From Hymenobacter glacieicola (lineage in GTDB: Bacteria; Bacteroidota; Bacteroidia; Cytophagales; Hymenobacteraceae): a DNA stretch of 64,000 nt. The stretch spans positions 1 through 64,000 of the forward strand of contig NZ_BMGS01000008.1 in the NCBI RefSeq assembly GCF_014640315.1, read 5' to 3'. Positions 24,976 to 34,106 of this stretch are shown here, piece by piece. Made by a program: the position numbers and the translations under genes. The stretch's first letter is position 1. Each line of letters starts with the position of its first letter. The notes below the pieces were generated by a model. The model did no database searches. It saw only the letters and a program-made list of their open reading frames with translations, and was not told the origin of the DNA.

Positions 24976-27900
24976 ATGCGTAAAATTTTACTCAGCGCGT
25001 TACTCATGGCTCCAGCCCTGATGCAGCAGGCAAACGCCCAGACGCGTGAAATCTCAGGACGGGTTACCGACCGAGCTACGGGGCAGGGCCTGCCTGGTGT
25101 AACAGTGCTTGTGAAAGGCACCACCGTGGGAGCATCCACGAACAGTGACGGTACTTATGCCATTACTGTACCGGCAGGTTCTAGCGTGCTGGCATTCAGC
25201 TCCATTGGCTTCGTAAATGTGGAGCGCACCATAGGCCAGGACAACGTTATTAATATAGGCCTGGCCTCTGACAGCAAACAGCTGGGCGAGGTAGTGGTAA
25301 CTGCCCTCGGGCGGGAGCAGCAGAAAAAGGCGCTTGGTTTCTCAGTTTCCGAAGTAAAAACAGAAGAACTAGTGCAAGCACGTTCCACCAACGTGGTAAA
25401 CTCGTTGGCTGGTAAGGTAGCGGGCGTACGGGTGCAAGCATCCAACGGCATGGTAGGCTCCTCCGCTAACATTTTTATCCGGGGTCTAACGACGTTTACT
25501 GGCAGCAACCAGCCTTTGTTTGTGGTGGATGGTATTCCAATTGACAACGGTGGTGGAGGAAACGCACTGCAAGCAGGTGTTTCTAACTCCAACCGTGCCA
25601 TTGACATTAATCAGGATGATATCGAAACGATTTCGGTGCTGAAAGGACCGGCCGCTGCTGTACTCTACGGTTCTCGGGCAGCCTCAGGAGCCATCCTGAT
25701 TACTACCAAGCGGGGAGCTCGTCTGGGTTCTAAAAAGCAAAGTGTCACGTTGTTCTCCAACTACAACGTAGTAAAAGTGGGCCGTCTGCCGGACTACCAG
25801 AACGTGTACGGCCAGGGCAACCGCGGCGCGTTTAACGTTCTGTCGCAGGGTTCTTGGGGCCCTCGTGCCGAGGGGCAGACTATCACGAACTACCGTGGTG
25901 AGCAGGAATCCTTTACCATTAATCCGGATAACGTAGAGAACATCTTCAAAACCGGGTCCAACTTCCAGAATAACGTATCCTTGTCGGGCGCCACGGAGCG
26001 CACCCGATACTTTGCCTCATATGGCAACCTGCACGAGGTCGGTATCCTAGATAATAATGACCTAAAGCGCAACACCGTTACGTTCAACGGTTCTGCAAAC
26101 CTCACGGAAAAGCTGCGGTCGGGGGTAAGCTTTGTGTTCACCAATACGGCTTCTGAAAGAACTGCTCAGGGTAACACACAGGCTAACCCTTTCTTTCGGA
26201 CGTGGTTCTTGCCCCGCACTTACGACGTAACAAAGTACCCATTTGAGACAACTAACGGCGGGCAACGCTCCCCAGCCAGCACGGCAGCTTCAGAACTCAC
26301 GCCAGCCAACTCCTGGTATAGCACGGACGATAACCCCCTATGGTCTATCAAGAACAACCGCTATAACGATGAACTAAACCGCATCGTGGGTAACGTCAAC
26401 ATCAGCTATGATTTCACGGATTGGTTGACCCTGGACTACAAGCTAGGAACAGACACCTACTCGCAGATTATCAAGTACGTGAACCCACGTGATGGTCGCG
26501 GTACGTTCATTGCGGGTACGCCTACCCTAATTGGTAACATCCAAGATGAAACCTTCACCCGTCGGGAACTTAGCTCTTATGCTAACCTGACTCTTAAGCA
26601 CAATTTCAACGAGAACTTCGGTGGTCGGCTGCTGCTGGGTAATGAAATTAACCAGCGTCGTGCCACTGACGTGGGCATTGTCGGGAGCGATATTCAGGTG
26701 CGCGGATTTGACAATATTACCAACACGCTGACTTATACTCCCTTTGCTACCACATCGGAGCGCCGGCTGGTGGGCGTGTACGCTGATTTACAACTGGATT
26801 TCCGCAACTATCTGTTCCTAGGCCTGACCGGGCGTAGCGACTGGTCGTCTACGTTCGGACCTGAGCAACGCCGATATTTCTATCCCGGCGCATCGGCTAG
26901 CTTCGTCTTTACTGATGCCATTGCGGCGCTCAAGGGCAATAGCATCCTTACAAGCGGTAAAATCCGAGCGGCGGCAGCCAAAGTGGGCCGCGAGGCTCCT
27001 GAGTACAGCACTGATACGTATTTCGCATCTACTAATACTCCGGCCGACGGCTTTGGCCCTACGGTGGTGTATCCCTTCCGGGGGCAGCTAGGTCAATCAC
27101 TGAATAACACGGGCGGTAACCCCAACCTGGGGCCAGAATTCACGACCACTTACGAGGGTGGCGTTGATCTGACCCTACTTAAGGGCCGCGTGGGCTTGGA
27201 AGCCACGTACTTCCACCAGAAGAGCGAAGACATCATCTTTGCTGTGCCGGTAGCCGGTGCTTCGGGTTACACCAACATTTTCCAGAACGTGGGTAAGTCG
27301 GAGTCGAAAGGTTTCGAAGTGCTACTCACATCCACGCCCGTAAAAATCGGCAGCTTCACCTACAGCAACTCCATTAACTGGACGCGCATCCGCAACCGGG
27401 TAGTAGAATTGGCTCCCGGTGTAACCCAAATTACTCTTGGTGGCTTCGTAACGCCTAGCACCCGGCTTATTGCCGGGCAGCCGTACGGCGTACTGTTTGG
27501 CAGCGTATTCGAACGCAAAGACGGTAAGCTCCTGATTGACGCCAGCGGCCGGCCACGTCTGGCACAGGACAACCAGATCATCGGGGATCCTAACCCGGAC
27601 TGGACGGGAGGTATGACCAACACGTTTACGTTCAAAGGCCTCTCGCTGAGCGCCGTACTGGACGTGCGCTACGGTGGTGACCTGATTTCGCGTAACGTAA
27701 GCGACTTGCGTCGTCAGGGAGCTGCCAAGGAAACCCAGGACCGCAACCGCCTATACATTCATGACGGGGTAACAGCTGATGGCCAGCCCAACCGGGTGCA
27801 GATTACAGCCGAAGACTACTACAACGACCTTTACGGTTTCGGCCGCGCTGAATTTGTAGTGTTCGATACCTCGTGGCTGCGTATGCGCGAGCTGGCGTTA

Positions 27901-28113
27901 AGCTATAACCTATCTAAGGAGTTGCTTGATAAGACGCCGTTTGGCGGAGTTGAGCTGGGGGTAAACGCCCGCAACGTGTTCTTGTATGCGCCCAATGTGC
28001 CCCACATTGACCCAGAAGTGAATGCTCAGGGTGTAAGCAACTCGCAGGGCCTTGAGTTTAACGCCCTGCCACAGGCCCGTACGTTTGGCGGCTCCATCAA
28101 ACTTACTTTCTAA
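24976..28113 (+). CDS. SusC/RagA family TonB-dependent outer-membrane transporter
   Basis: A 1045-aa SusC-type transporter. Order of domains: signal peptide (MRKILLSALLMAPALMQQANAQ), carboxypeptidase-like regulatory domain (EISGRVTDRATGQGLPGVTV to about residue 95), TonB box region (GEVVVTALG near 105), plug domain with QPLFVVDGIPIDN and VLKGPAAAVLYGSRAASGAI, then a 22-strand barrel ending GGSIKLTF. It imports an oligomer bound by the partner SusD lipoprotein. Immediate neighbours are SusD (21 bp on) and a lipoprotein; no glycosidase or peptidase is linked, so the substrate is unknown. It has fewer GC-rich codons than flanking genes. Confidence 0.95.
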   Translation: MRKILLSALLMAPALMQQANAQTREISGRVTDRATGQGLPGVTVLVKGTTVGASTNSDGTYAITVPAGSSVLAFSSIGFVNVERTIGQDNVINIGLASDSKQLGEVVVTALGREQQKKALGFSVSEVKTEELVQARSTNVVNSLAGKVAGVRVQASNGMVGSSANIFIRGLTTFTGSNQPLFVVDGIPIDNGGGGNALQAGVSNSNRAIDINQDDIETISVLKGPAAAVLYGSRAASGAILITTKRGARLGSKKQSVTLFSNYNVVKVGRLPDYQNVYGQGNRGAFNVLSQGSWGPRAEGQTITNYRGEQESFTINPDNVENIFKTGSNFQNNVSLSGATERTRYFASYGNLHEVGILDNNDLKRNTVTFNGSANLTEKLRSGVSFVFTNTASERTAQGNTQANPFFRTWFLPRTYDVTKYPFETTNGGQRSPASTAASELTPANSWYSTDDNPLWSIKNNRYNDELNRIVGNVNISYDFTDWLTLDYKLGTDTYSQIIKYVNPRDGRGTFIAGTPTLIGNIQDETFTRRELSSYANLTLKHNFNENFGGRLLLGNEINQRRATDVGIVGSDIQVRGFDNITNTLTYTPFATTSERRLVGVYADLQLDFRNYLFLGLTGRSDWSSTFGPEQRRYFYPGASASFVFTDAIAALKGNSILTSGKIRAAAAKVGREAPEYSTDTYFASTNTPADGFGPTVVYPFRGQLGQSLNNTGGNPNLGPEFTTTYEGGVDLTLLKGRVGLEATYFHQKSEDIIFAVPVAGASGYTNIFQNVGKSESKGFEVLLTSTPVKIGSFTYSNSINWTRIRNRVVELAPGVTQITLGGFVTPSTRLIAGQPYGVLFGSVFERKDGKLLIDASGRPRLAQDNQIIGDPNPDWTGGMTNTFTFKGLSLSAVLDVRYGGDLISRNVSDLRRQGAAKETQDRNRLYIHDGVTADGQPNRVQITAEDYYNDLYGFGRAEFVVFDTSWLRMRELALSYNLSKELLDKTPFGGVELGVNARNVFLYAPNVPHIDPEVNAQGVSNSQGLEFNALPQARTFGGSIKLTF

Positions 28114-28134
28114 CTTTTTTCGTTGACCCTAATT

Positions 28135-29589
28135 ATGCGTATTCCGCGCTTTACTAAATACTTGGCCGTTGTTGCTACCCTGGGCTTAGCTACGGCCTGC
28201 GACGACTTTCTGGATATAAACCAGGACCCCAACTCTATTCTCACTCCGCCCACGAATAACCTACTGGTAGCAGCTGAAACCAACCTGGGCTTCCTGATGG
28301 GCTCAGATTTGCACCGCTATACCTCGTTGTTTGCGCAGCAGTTTGCGGGCCAGGGCGGGTTGGTGCAGCCCGTCGACTACGACCGCTACATCATTACGGC
28401 AACCGACATGAACAACCTGTGGCGCACCAGCATTTATGCTAACGCCCAGGCCGACATGAAAAAGCTGATCGAGCAAACGCAGAGCAGTAGCCCGAAATAC
28501 GCCGGCATCTCTAAAATCATGCAGGCCTTCCTGTTTGCCGTCACGACCGATGCTTTTGGCGATATTCCTTACAGCCAAGCGTTACAGTTTGAGGCTCAAC
28601 TGCAGCCTACCTACGACAAGTCAGAGGACGTATACAAGGGCTTGATTACGCTAATAGATGATGGCGTAGCTGATTTGGACAAGCAATCGGTTCTTACTCC
28701 TGGCGCCGACGACCTGCTGTACAATGGGGACCTGACCAAGTGGAAAAAGCTGGCTAATGCGCTAAAATTGCGGTTGTATGTACACTACTACCCCAAGTTC
28801 GCGGCTACAGCTACTTCCAACATCAATACGCTGTTGTCGTCGGGGGCGCCCCTGATGACCAGCGTATCGGATAACTTCCAGCTCAACTTCCAGGCACTAG
28901 CAAACCGGACCAACCCGATTGACCAGTTTGAGCCGCGCCGTCCGAATCAGTTTTTTCCTAGCGCAACGCTGGTAAACCTGATGAATGGCAAGAGTGATCC
29001 GCGGCGCACGACTTACTTCACGGAGTCGCCGGCTGGTCAGTATACGGGGGTAGTAAACGGCACGGGCACTACCATCTCCACCAGTTTTTCGCGGATGCAT
29101 ACCTACCTGCGCGGCACCCGCACGGGAACTGGAGTTCAGGATTACGCCGGTGATGCTCCCATTCGTATGCTTACGTTTGCTGAGCAAAACCTGATTCTGG
29201 CCGAGCACTTCCAGCGCACCGGCAACGTAGCGCAGGCTACGAGGTACCTGACCGATGGCGTGCGCGCTTCGCTGACCATGGCCGCTATACCTGCGGCGGC
29301 AGCTGATGCCTACGTGGCAACCTTGCCTGCACAAATTGCGTCGCAAGGCCTGCTACGCACCATTATTGAAGAGAAGTTTGTGGCCAACTTTGGCGTTGCC
29401 GTTGAGCCTTGGAGCGACTGGCGCCGGACTAAGTTCCCGGCACTGACCCCGTCCGTGGGCGCTACCTTGCCCGCAATTCCGCGGGTGCTGCCTTACGCCG
29501 ACTTGGAGCGGGTAACCAACCCGAATACGCCGGCGCGTAGCTCCTCCGACCTGACTATGCCACAGGTGTTCTGGGACCCCGGCGCTTAA
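28135..29589 (+). CDS. SusD/RagB family nutrient-binding lipoprotein
   Basis: A 484-aa lipoprotein; the signal ends LATACDDFLDINQDPNSI with the lipobox Cys near residue 22. DFLDINQDPN is the usual SusD_like-2 start. Helical TPR-like elements follow, for example AGISKIMQAFLFAVTTDAFG and LTKWKKLANALKLRLYVHYY. With SusC it forms a lidded uptake complex on the outer membrane. It begins 21 bp after the SusC stop and is followed by a small lipoprotein. The choice of ATG 28135 drops a 4-residue unlikely extension. Confidence 0.93.
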   Translation: MRIPRFTKYLAVVATLGLATACDDFLDINQDPNSILTPPTNNLLVAAETNLGFLMGSDLHRYTSLFAQQFAGQGGLVQPVDYDRYIITATDMNNLWRTSIYANAQADMKKLIEQTQSSSPKYAGISKIMQAFLFAVTTDAFGDIPYSQALQFEAQLQPTYDKSEDVYKGLITLIDDGVADLDKQSVLTPGADDLLYNGDLTKWKKLANALKLRLYVHYYPKFAATATSNINTLLSSGAPLMTSVSDNFQLNFQALANRTNPIDQFEPRRPNQFFPSATLVNLMNGKSDPRRTTYFTESPAGQYTGVVNGTGTTISTSFSRMHTYLRGTRTGTGVQDYAGDAPIRMLTFAEQNLILAEHFQRTGNVAQATRYLTDGVRASLTMAAIPAAAADAYVATLPAQIASQGLLRTIIEEKFVANFGVAVEPWSDWRRTKFPALTPSVGATLPAIPRVLPYADLERVTNPNTPARSSSDLTMPQVFWDPGA

Positions 29590-29637
29590 TTCCTCCTCAA
29601 ACTTTCCTTTTTTGACTTCATGTTCTCTTTGTTTCCC

Positions 29638-30093
29638 ATGAATAAATCCTTCCTTCTGTTGCTTTGGGTGCTCTGTGCAGTCGGCCCGCTTATGAGTTGT
29701 GAGAAGGACGACGAGGTGGTAATGGTTATGCCCAAGGCCAACATCGTTTTTGATGACAACATCGAAAAAATATCAGCTGATTACAAAGTCAATCAGCCGA
29801 TTACCCTGAAAATAAGAGTTGGCAACGAAGCTACTTCGGTAAGGGTCATCAGCAACTATACGGTGGCTGCGGGAGCTAAAACCAAGGAATTCACCCTGCC
29901 TGTAACCAATGGAGTTGCTACGTTCACCGTTGCTGCCAACGACCTGCGCAACACCAGCGACGGAGCAGTGGTAGGTGCTGGCACCGCCCCAGCTTCAACC
30001 CGCGCCGCTAACACATTTAACCTGCGGGTAGATGCGCTTTTGGCTGGAGGAGCTTACGAAAGCCGCTTCTATACATTGACTGTGGTGCAGTAA
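29638..30093 (+). CDS. Small lipoprotein of the SusCD operon
   Basis: A 151-aa lipoprotein with lipobox LMSCEKD near residue 20. The mature part is an acidic beta-sandwich-like domain (NIVFDDNIEKISADYKVNQP to YTLTVVQ). Start ATG 29638 is preferred to an ATG 18 bases upstream. Position after SusD suggests a surface ligand-binding accessory protein, like SusE, though no similarity to SusE can be claimed. A rho-independent terminator follows after 29 bp, closing the operon. Confidence 0.8.
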   Translation: MNKSFLLLLWVLCAVGPLMSCEKDDEVVMVMPKANIVFDDNIEKISADYKVNQPITLKIRVGNEATSVRVISNYTVAAGAKTKEFTLPVTNGVATFTVAANDLRNTSDGAVVGAGTAPASTRAANTFNLRVDALLAGGAYESRFYTLTVVQ

Positions 30094-30121
30094 GCATCTT
30101 TGTAGTCTTCTCTCCTAATGC

Positions 30122-30155
30122 AAAAGAGCTTGACCATATGGTCAGGCTCTTTTTT
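30122..30155 (+). terminator. Terminator of the SusCD operon
   Basis: AAAGAGC and GCTCTTT form a stem with an inner TTGACCATATGGTCAG symmetric part, followed by T residues. Confidence 0.85.
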
Positions 30156-30208
30156 GTATCGGTGGTATTACTGCGGGGCAAGAGGTTACTCTGTTGGTGG
30201 CGAATGTC

Positions 30209-30895
30209 TTACCACAGCTCCTTTTTGAACTCCTCGGCCCAATGGTCGGCTAGGCGGGTGGGCTCCGGGAGCTTGTAGCCGCGCAAGCAAGCCAGCGTAA
30301 GGCGGGTAGCTGTGGGTTGGTCGCAGCGGTGGCCAGGGCTCACGAACAGCGGATTTACCTTGTCCTTGGAGCGAATGACTTCCCCTAGTAGCTCACCGTT
30401 TCTTTCGGTAAGGGGCGTGATGCTGCCCTTGGTTACGGCCGGCTCCTGGTAGGTGCCAGTGAGGCGCTGTTTGGCTACCCCAAACGTGGGCACATCCAGC
30501 AGCACGCCTAGGTGGGCCGCAATACCCATACGACGCGGGTGGGCAATGCCGTGGCCGTCCACCATGATTATGTCGGGTTTGTGCTGAAGCTTATCGTAGG
30601 CTAGCAGCAGGTTAGGGGCTTCCCGGAAAGCCAGCAGGCCCGGAATGTAAGGTAAAGTGACCGGGCTGGTGTGGTATACTTTCTCCACAATTTCCAGGGT
30701 AGGAAAACGCAGCACCACGAAGACCGAGAGCACCGTTTCCGGTGTGGGGAAGGAAGAGTCGCAGCCGGCAATAAGCTGGGGCTCCCGGGGTATGGGCTGC
30801 AGACGAACCTGGGTGCGTAGCTCATCCTGCTGGCGGGTAAGGTCGCGGACGAGAATGGGGTCGGCGGGTGGGCCGGGCGGACGGTAGTAGGCCAT
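30209..30895 (-). CDS. nfi: Endonuclease V (deoxyinosine 3'-endonuclease)
   Basis: A 228-aa endonuclease V. Catalytic and binding residues are visible: Asp46 in AGCDSSF, the strand-separating wedge LPYIPG at 81-86, Glu92 in AFREAPN, Asp113 in IMVDGHGIAHPRRMGIAAH with His119, and Lys in GVAKQRL. It nicks DNA one base 3' of deoxyinosine and related lesions and so repairs deaminated DNA. Start ATG 30895. It is divergent from the DUF1990 genes; the 125-bp gap holds an imperfect hairpin. Confidence 0.92.
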   Translation of the reverse strand: MAYYRPPGPPADPILVRDLTRQQDELRTQVRLQPIPREPQLIAGCDSSFPTPETVLSVFVVLRFPTLEIVEKVYHTSPVTLPYIPGLLAFREAPNLLLAYDKLQHKPDIIMVDGHGIAHPRRMGIAAHLGVLLDVPTFGVAKQRLTGTYQEPAVTKGSITPLTERNGELLGEVIRSKDKVNPLFVSPGHRCDQPTATRLTLACLRGYKLPEPTRLADHWAEEFKKELW

Positions 30896-31020
30896 CGGGT
30901 GAAGAAAAGGTGGAAGCTGCTTGTACTAGCCCCGGAACGATGGGGTTGTAGGGCCGGCCAGCGAGGGGCTACAACCTGCGCGGTTGCGGTACGTTAGGTT
31001 ACCAACTACCTTCCTTAGTT

Positions 31021-31590
31021 ATGTCCAAAGCTGAGCAACCCGCCCATACCGGCAGCGGCCCGTTTTTCGAGCGCCGTTACTGGGTTGATGTGCAGCACCC
31101 GCGCCAACCGGCGGCCGAGTTGCTGCAACACATCAAGTGCCATTTGCCTGAATACTCGCCCGATTTGCTGGCCGATTTTGAGAAAAAGCACGGTGCGGCC
31201 GGCAACCTGCAGGTCGGCGACGAGTTCCGAATTAAGATTCTGGGTCCGTGGAACGGGGAGGTGCGCGTGACGGAAATCGGCGCGGATTATTTTGAGCTGA
31301 CTACCCTCGAAAACCACCCAGAGGCCGGCAAAATCTGCTTTTCGTTGCGGCCCCACGCTACCCTGCCCGATACCCTCCGGTTCGAGATTCACTCCAGGGC
31401 CCGCTCCCGCGACGGACTGGTGGCCCTGACCTACGACACGCTAGGTATCGGGCGGAAAGTGCAGCAGCAAACCTGGGAAACGTTTTGCCAGCGGGTGGCC
31501 GAGCACAGTGGCGGCCTGCAGCTGGTGCCAGTGCAGGTGGAAACCATCAAGCAGGAAAGTTCTGGAACTCACGTCAGCCACGATGCCTAA
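31021..31590 (+). CDS. DUF1990-like protein, copy 1
   Basis: A 189-aa protein. Its best match to a known pattern is the DUF1990 family: GPFFERRYWVDVQHPRQPAA, the block VGDEFRIKILGPWNGEVRVT, then FELTTLENHPEAGKICFSL and a His-containing RFEIHSRARSRDG. It is cytoplasmic and short. It overlaps the second DUF1990 gene by 8 bp, a tight pair. Biochemical function is unknown for the family. Confidence in the family is moderate; the partner is clearer. Confidence 0.65.
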   Translation: MSKAEQPAHTGSGPFFERRYWVDVQHPRQPAAELLQHIKCHLPEYSPDLLADFEKKHGAAGNLQVGDEFRIKILGPWNGEVRVTEIGADYFELTTLENHPEAGKICFSLRPHATLPDTLRFEIHSRARSRDGLVALTYDTLGIGRKVQQQTWETFCQRVAEHSGGLQLVPVQVETIKQESSGTHVSHDA

Positions 31591-32305
31591 GCCGCCGCAT
31601 GAGTTGCAGAAAGCTCGGCTGGCGGCCTACACCCAGGCGGGCTACAACTTCGACCTGACGCGCACGGCCGAGTACACCCCCGAAAATGGCTGGCGCGTAG
31701 ATGACTACGAAACGGAACTGCCCCTGGAAGCGCCCGGTCCGCCCGATGCGCACGGCTCCTGGGCGGCCGCCCGGGAAGTGCTGCGCAACTACACTTTTCC
31801 GCCGCCCGACCTGATTACCGGTATTTTCCTGCCCGACCAGCCCCTGGAGCAGCGTGTGATGGTGTTGCGGGGGCGGTTTTTGCTGTTCACTTTCTGGTTC
31901 GGTGTGCGCATTGGAGGCGTCACGGATGAGGTGCGTACGCTCCCAGACGGGCAGCAGGAGCAAGTGTGGGGCTATAACTACCGCACCCTGGAGGGGCATT
32001 TCGAGCGGGGCCAAATCGACTTTACCATTCATAAAAACCTCACCACCGGCCGGGTGCGGTTTCACATTCACGCGTTTTCTCAAACGGGCCGCATCAGTAA
32101 CCCATTTTACTGGTTGGGCTTCAAGCTGTTCGGTCGGCGGCTGCAACGCAAGTTCTCCACGGAGTCGTTGCAGCGGATGCGGGCCCAGGTGACGGAAATG
32201 CTGCGTAAGGGCTGGCAGGCACCAGCCGCACAGGCTGGTCCGCCGGTACAGGCCGTGTCAAGCCAGCCCGGCGCCCAAGAGCAGCTTCGCAAGTCTGGGG
32301 GCTAG
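31583..32305 (+). CDS. DUF1990-like protein, copy 2
   Basis: A 240-aa protein starting MPKPPHELQKARLAAYTQAG; the start lies inside the previous gene (8-bp overlap). The family core is WGYNYRTLEGHFERGQIDFT, then HKNLTTGRVRFHIHAFSQTG and WLGFKLFGRRLQRKF. It has a long basic C-terminal tail (QKFS... to QLRKSGG). Two DUF1990 proteins in tandem and overlapping suggests a heteromeric unit. It is convergent with the DMT transporter gene at 32315, with only 9 bp between stops. Confidence 0.75.
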   Translation: MPKPPHELQKARLAAYTQAGYNFDLTRTAEYTPENGWRVDDYETELPLEAPGPPDAHGSWAAAREVLRNYTFPPPDLITGIFLPDQPLEQRVMVLRGRFLLFTFWFGVRIGGVTDEVRTLPDGQQEQVWGYNYRTLEGHFERGQIDFTIHKNLTTGRVRFHIHAFSQTGRISNPFYWLGFKLFGRRLQRKFSTESLQRMRAQVTEMLRKGWQAPAAQAGPPVQAVSSQPGAQEQLRKSGG

Positions 32306-32314
32306 CGAAAGGCG

Positions 32315-33256
32315 CTAGAGCCGGCTGTACAGCGCAATGCCTACTACTACCAGCCCCATGCCCACCCAACTAATGGCCGGCGGCAGCGGAGCGCCTAGCA
32401 GCGTGACTTCCAGCGCCACCGTAGCCAGCAGCTCCACCGTTTGGGTGGCTTCCACGGCCCCGAGTTGGGTAGCGTTGTGGCCTACCAGCGCCAAGGCGTA
32501 GTAAAAAAGCCCGGTGGCCAGCACGCCTGCCAGCACCGCCACCACAAACGTATAGCCCCATTGCTGGGGGGTAGGGCCCGGGCCGCTCAGGCCGCCCCAC
32601 ACGCTCAGCAGCGCCCAGAACGGCAGGCTGCCCAGAGTCAGGCCCAGCACCATTTGTGCCGCCGAAATCGGGGCGCCCGTGCTTTCCAGGTACACCAGCA
32701 CCTTGCGGTTAGCCAAGGGGTAGAGAAACGTGGACAATACCACCAGCCCAAACCCCAGCACTGCCCTGCCCGAAAAGCCCTGCAGCAGATGAGGAGCCTG
32801 CATCAGCAGCACGCCCACTACTACCAAGCCCGCCGTGCGCAGAGCTGGAAAATTCAGCGCGGCTCGGTGGTCAGAGTAAATAAAGGGCGTGAGCAGCAGG
32901 CCTGACAGCAGCACTAGCTGAAACGAGCCGGCTATCAGCCAGGCCGGACTGAACTGCGCCGCTACGGCAATCAGCGAGTAAAACACGCCTATACCCACGC
33001 TGCCCCACAGCACCCACACCCGCCAGGAGCGGCGCCAAAACAGCCAGAACGGGCCCCACTCCCGGCGCACAAGCAGATACCCTACCAGCAGCAAGGCGGT
33101 GTACACGTACCGAAGCACGGCCGTCCAGACCCAGGCGCCACCCGTGGTGGCCATCAGGCGGTTCAGCAGGAAAGTGGAAGAAAACAGCACTGCCCCCAGC
33201 GTAGCCAGCAACACGGCGCGGTAGGGTAGGGCAGCAACGGACGACGAAGTACGCAT
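32315..33256 (-). CDS. DMT superfamily transporter (EamA-like)
   Basis: A 313-aa inner-membrane protein with about ten hydrophobic helices and the two-fold repeat of EamA-type carriers. Motifs: AVLRYVYTALLLVGYLLVRR, WLIAGSFQLVLLSGLLLTP and VEATQTVELLATVALEVTLL. Such carriers export drugs or metabolites by proton exchange; the substrate is unknown. It is separated from the cytochrome gene upstream by 44 bp and may be read from the same promoter. Confidence 0.82.
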   Translation of the reverse strand: MRTSSSVAALPYRAVLLATLGAVLFSSTFLLNRLMATTGGAWVWTAVLRYVYTALLLVGYLLVRREWGPFWLFWRRSWRVWVLWGSVGIGVFYSLIAVAAQFSPAWLIAGSFQLVLLSGLLLTPFIYSDHRAALNFPALRTAGLVVVGVLLMQAPHLLQGFSGRAVLGFGLVVLSTFLYPLANRKVLVYLESTGAPISAAQMVLGLTLGSLPFWALLSVWGGLSGPGPTPQQWGYTFVVAVLAGVLATGLFYYALALVGHNATQLGAVEATQTVELLATVALEVTLLGAPLPPAISWVGMGLVVVGIALYSRL

Positions 33257-33300
33257 GAACGAGGAGCGGCTTGCTTGTGGCCGCTACGGCAAGGTCGCCC

Positions 33301-33975
33301 TTACGCCTGCTCGGCGGGGCCGCCCCCATGAATCATATCCGAAACGATGCCCCGGTTTTTGGTCAGCTCGGCGTAAACAACCCCTAGCAGATGAGCGGCG
33401 GTAAAAGCCAGTACGAGGTACATCGTGAAGTTGTGCACTTCCTCCACGGTGTGCTCTATCTGGTGGAGCGCTTCCACGTCGTCGGCGTATAGCAGCACCA
33501 GCCCCGTTGCTACCATCACCACCAGCATCAAGTAATAGGCGAGGTAGGAATATTTCACGAGCAAGGAATGCCGGGAATCCTGCAAATCGGGGCCGCGCTG
33601 CCGGAAAATGCGGCGCGCCACGGCCAACTTTACGCTGAAGCGCTGCCCGCCTTTCTGCGCAACTTCTACCACCACGCGCAGCGCCAGGAGCGCCGTGAGG
33701 GCCACGCCCAGCCCAATGTGCCAGTCCCAGATACGGTGCGAGACAATGCGCGTCAGGCCCCGCACCTGCTCCCGCGAAAACGTAACGCCTTCCGTGGCCA
33801 GCACCTTCTGAAATTCCGGCCCCACGGTCTTCATCTTGACAATAACGAACAGGAACAGAATGGTGAGCAGCAGGCCACTGACCACGGCCGTGTTGGCCCA
33901 GTGCCAGAGGCGTAGCCCCAGGGAGTTGCGTTTCAGGCCGGTCGTTGGCCCGGCTTGTTCGGTTTGCGGAGTCAT
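33301..33975 (-). CDS. Cytochrome b/b6-type membrane protein
   Basis: A 224-aa membrane protein with four helices. Paired histidines suitable for haem b are seen in RLWHWANTAVV (helix 1), SHRIWDWHIGLGVAL (helix 2), EEVHNFTMYLVLAFTAAHLL (last helices). This is the cytochrome b561/Ni,Fe-hydrogenase cytochrome b-like fold. It probably passes electrons to or from quinones in the inner membrane. Start ATG 33975 (MTPQTEQAGP) is preferred to a longer frame. It is divergent from an alcohol dehydrogenase gene, which may be incidental. Confidence 0.82.
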   Translation of the reverse strand: MTPQTEQAGPTTGLKRNSLGLRLWHWANTAVVSGLLLTILFLFVIVKMKTVGPEFQKVLATEGVTFSREQVRGLTRIVSHRIWDWHIGLGVALTALLALRVVVEVAQKGGQRFSVKLAVARRIFRQRGPDLQDSRHSLLVKYSYLAYYLMLVVMVATGLVLLYADDVEALHQIEHTVEEVHNFTMYLVLAFTAAHLLGVVYAELTKNRGIVSDMIHGGGPAEQA

Positions 33976-34106
33976 GGAGAAGTGAAAGGGAAGAGAACTT
34001 TTGTTTCGTAAGGTAGCGCTTGGCGGCATCTTCCTAAACAATTGGCTTCTGAAACCGTTGTTGCGGTTCGTTCCTGCGTTTCAATCCTCTACAACCAACC
34101 CTTCTC

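Noticed and set aside
30945..30980. GGTTGTAG...CTACAACC hairpin between nfi and DUF1990
   Set aside because: Only an 8-bp stem with a long loop, between divergent genes; could be chance.
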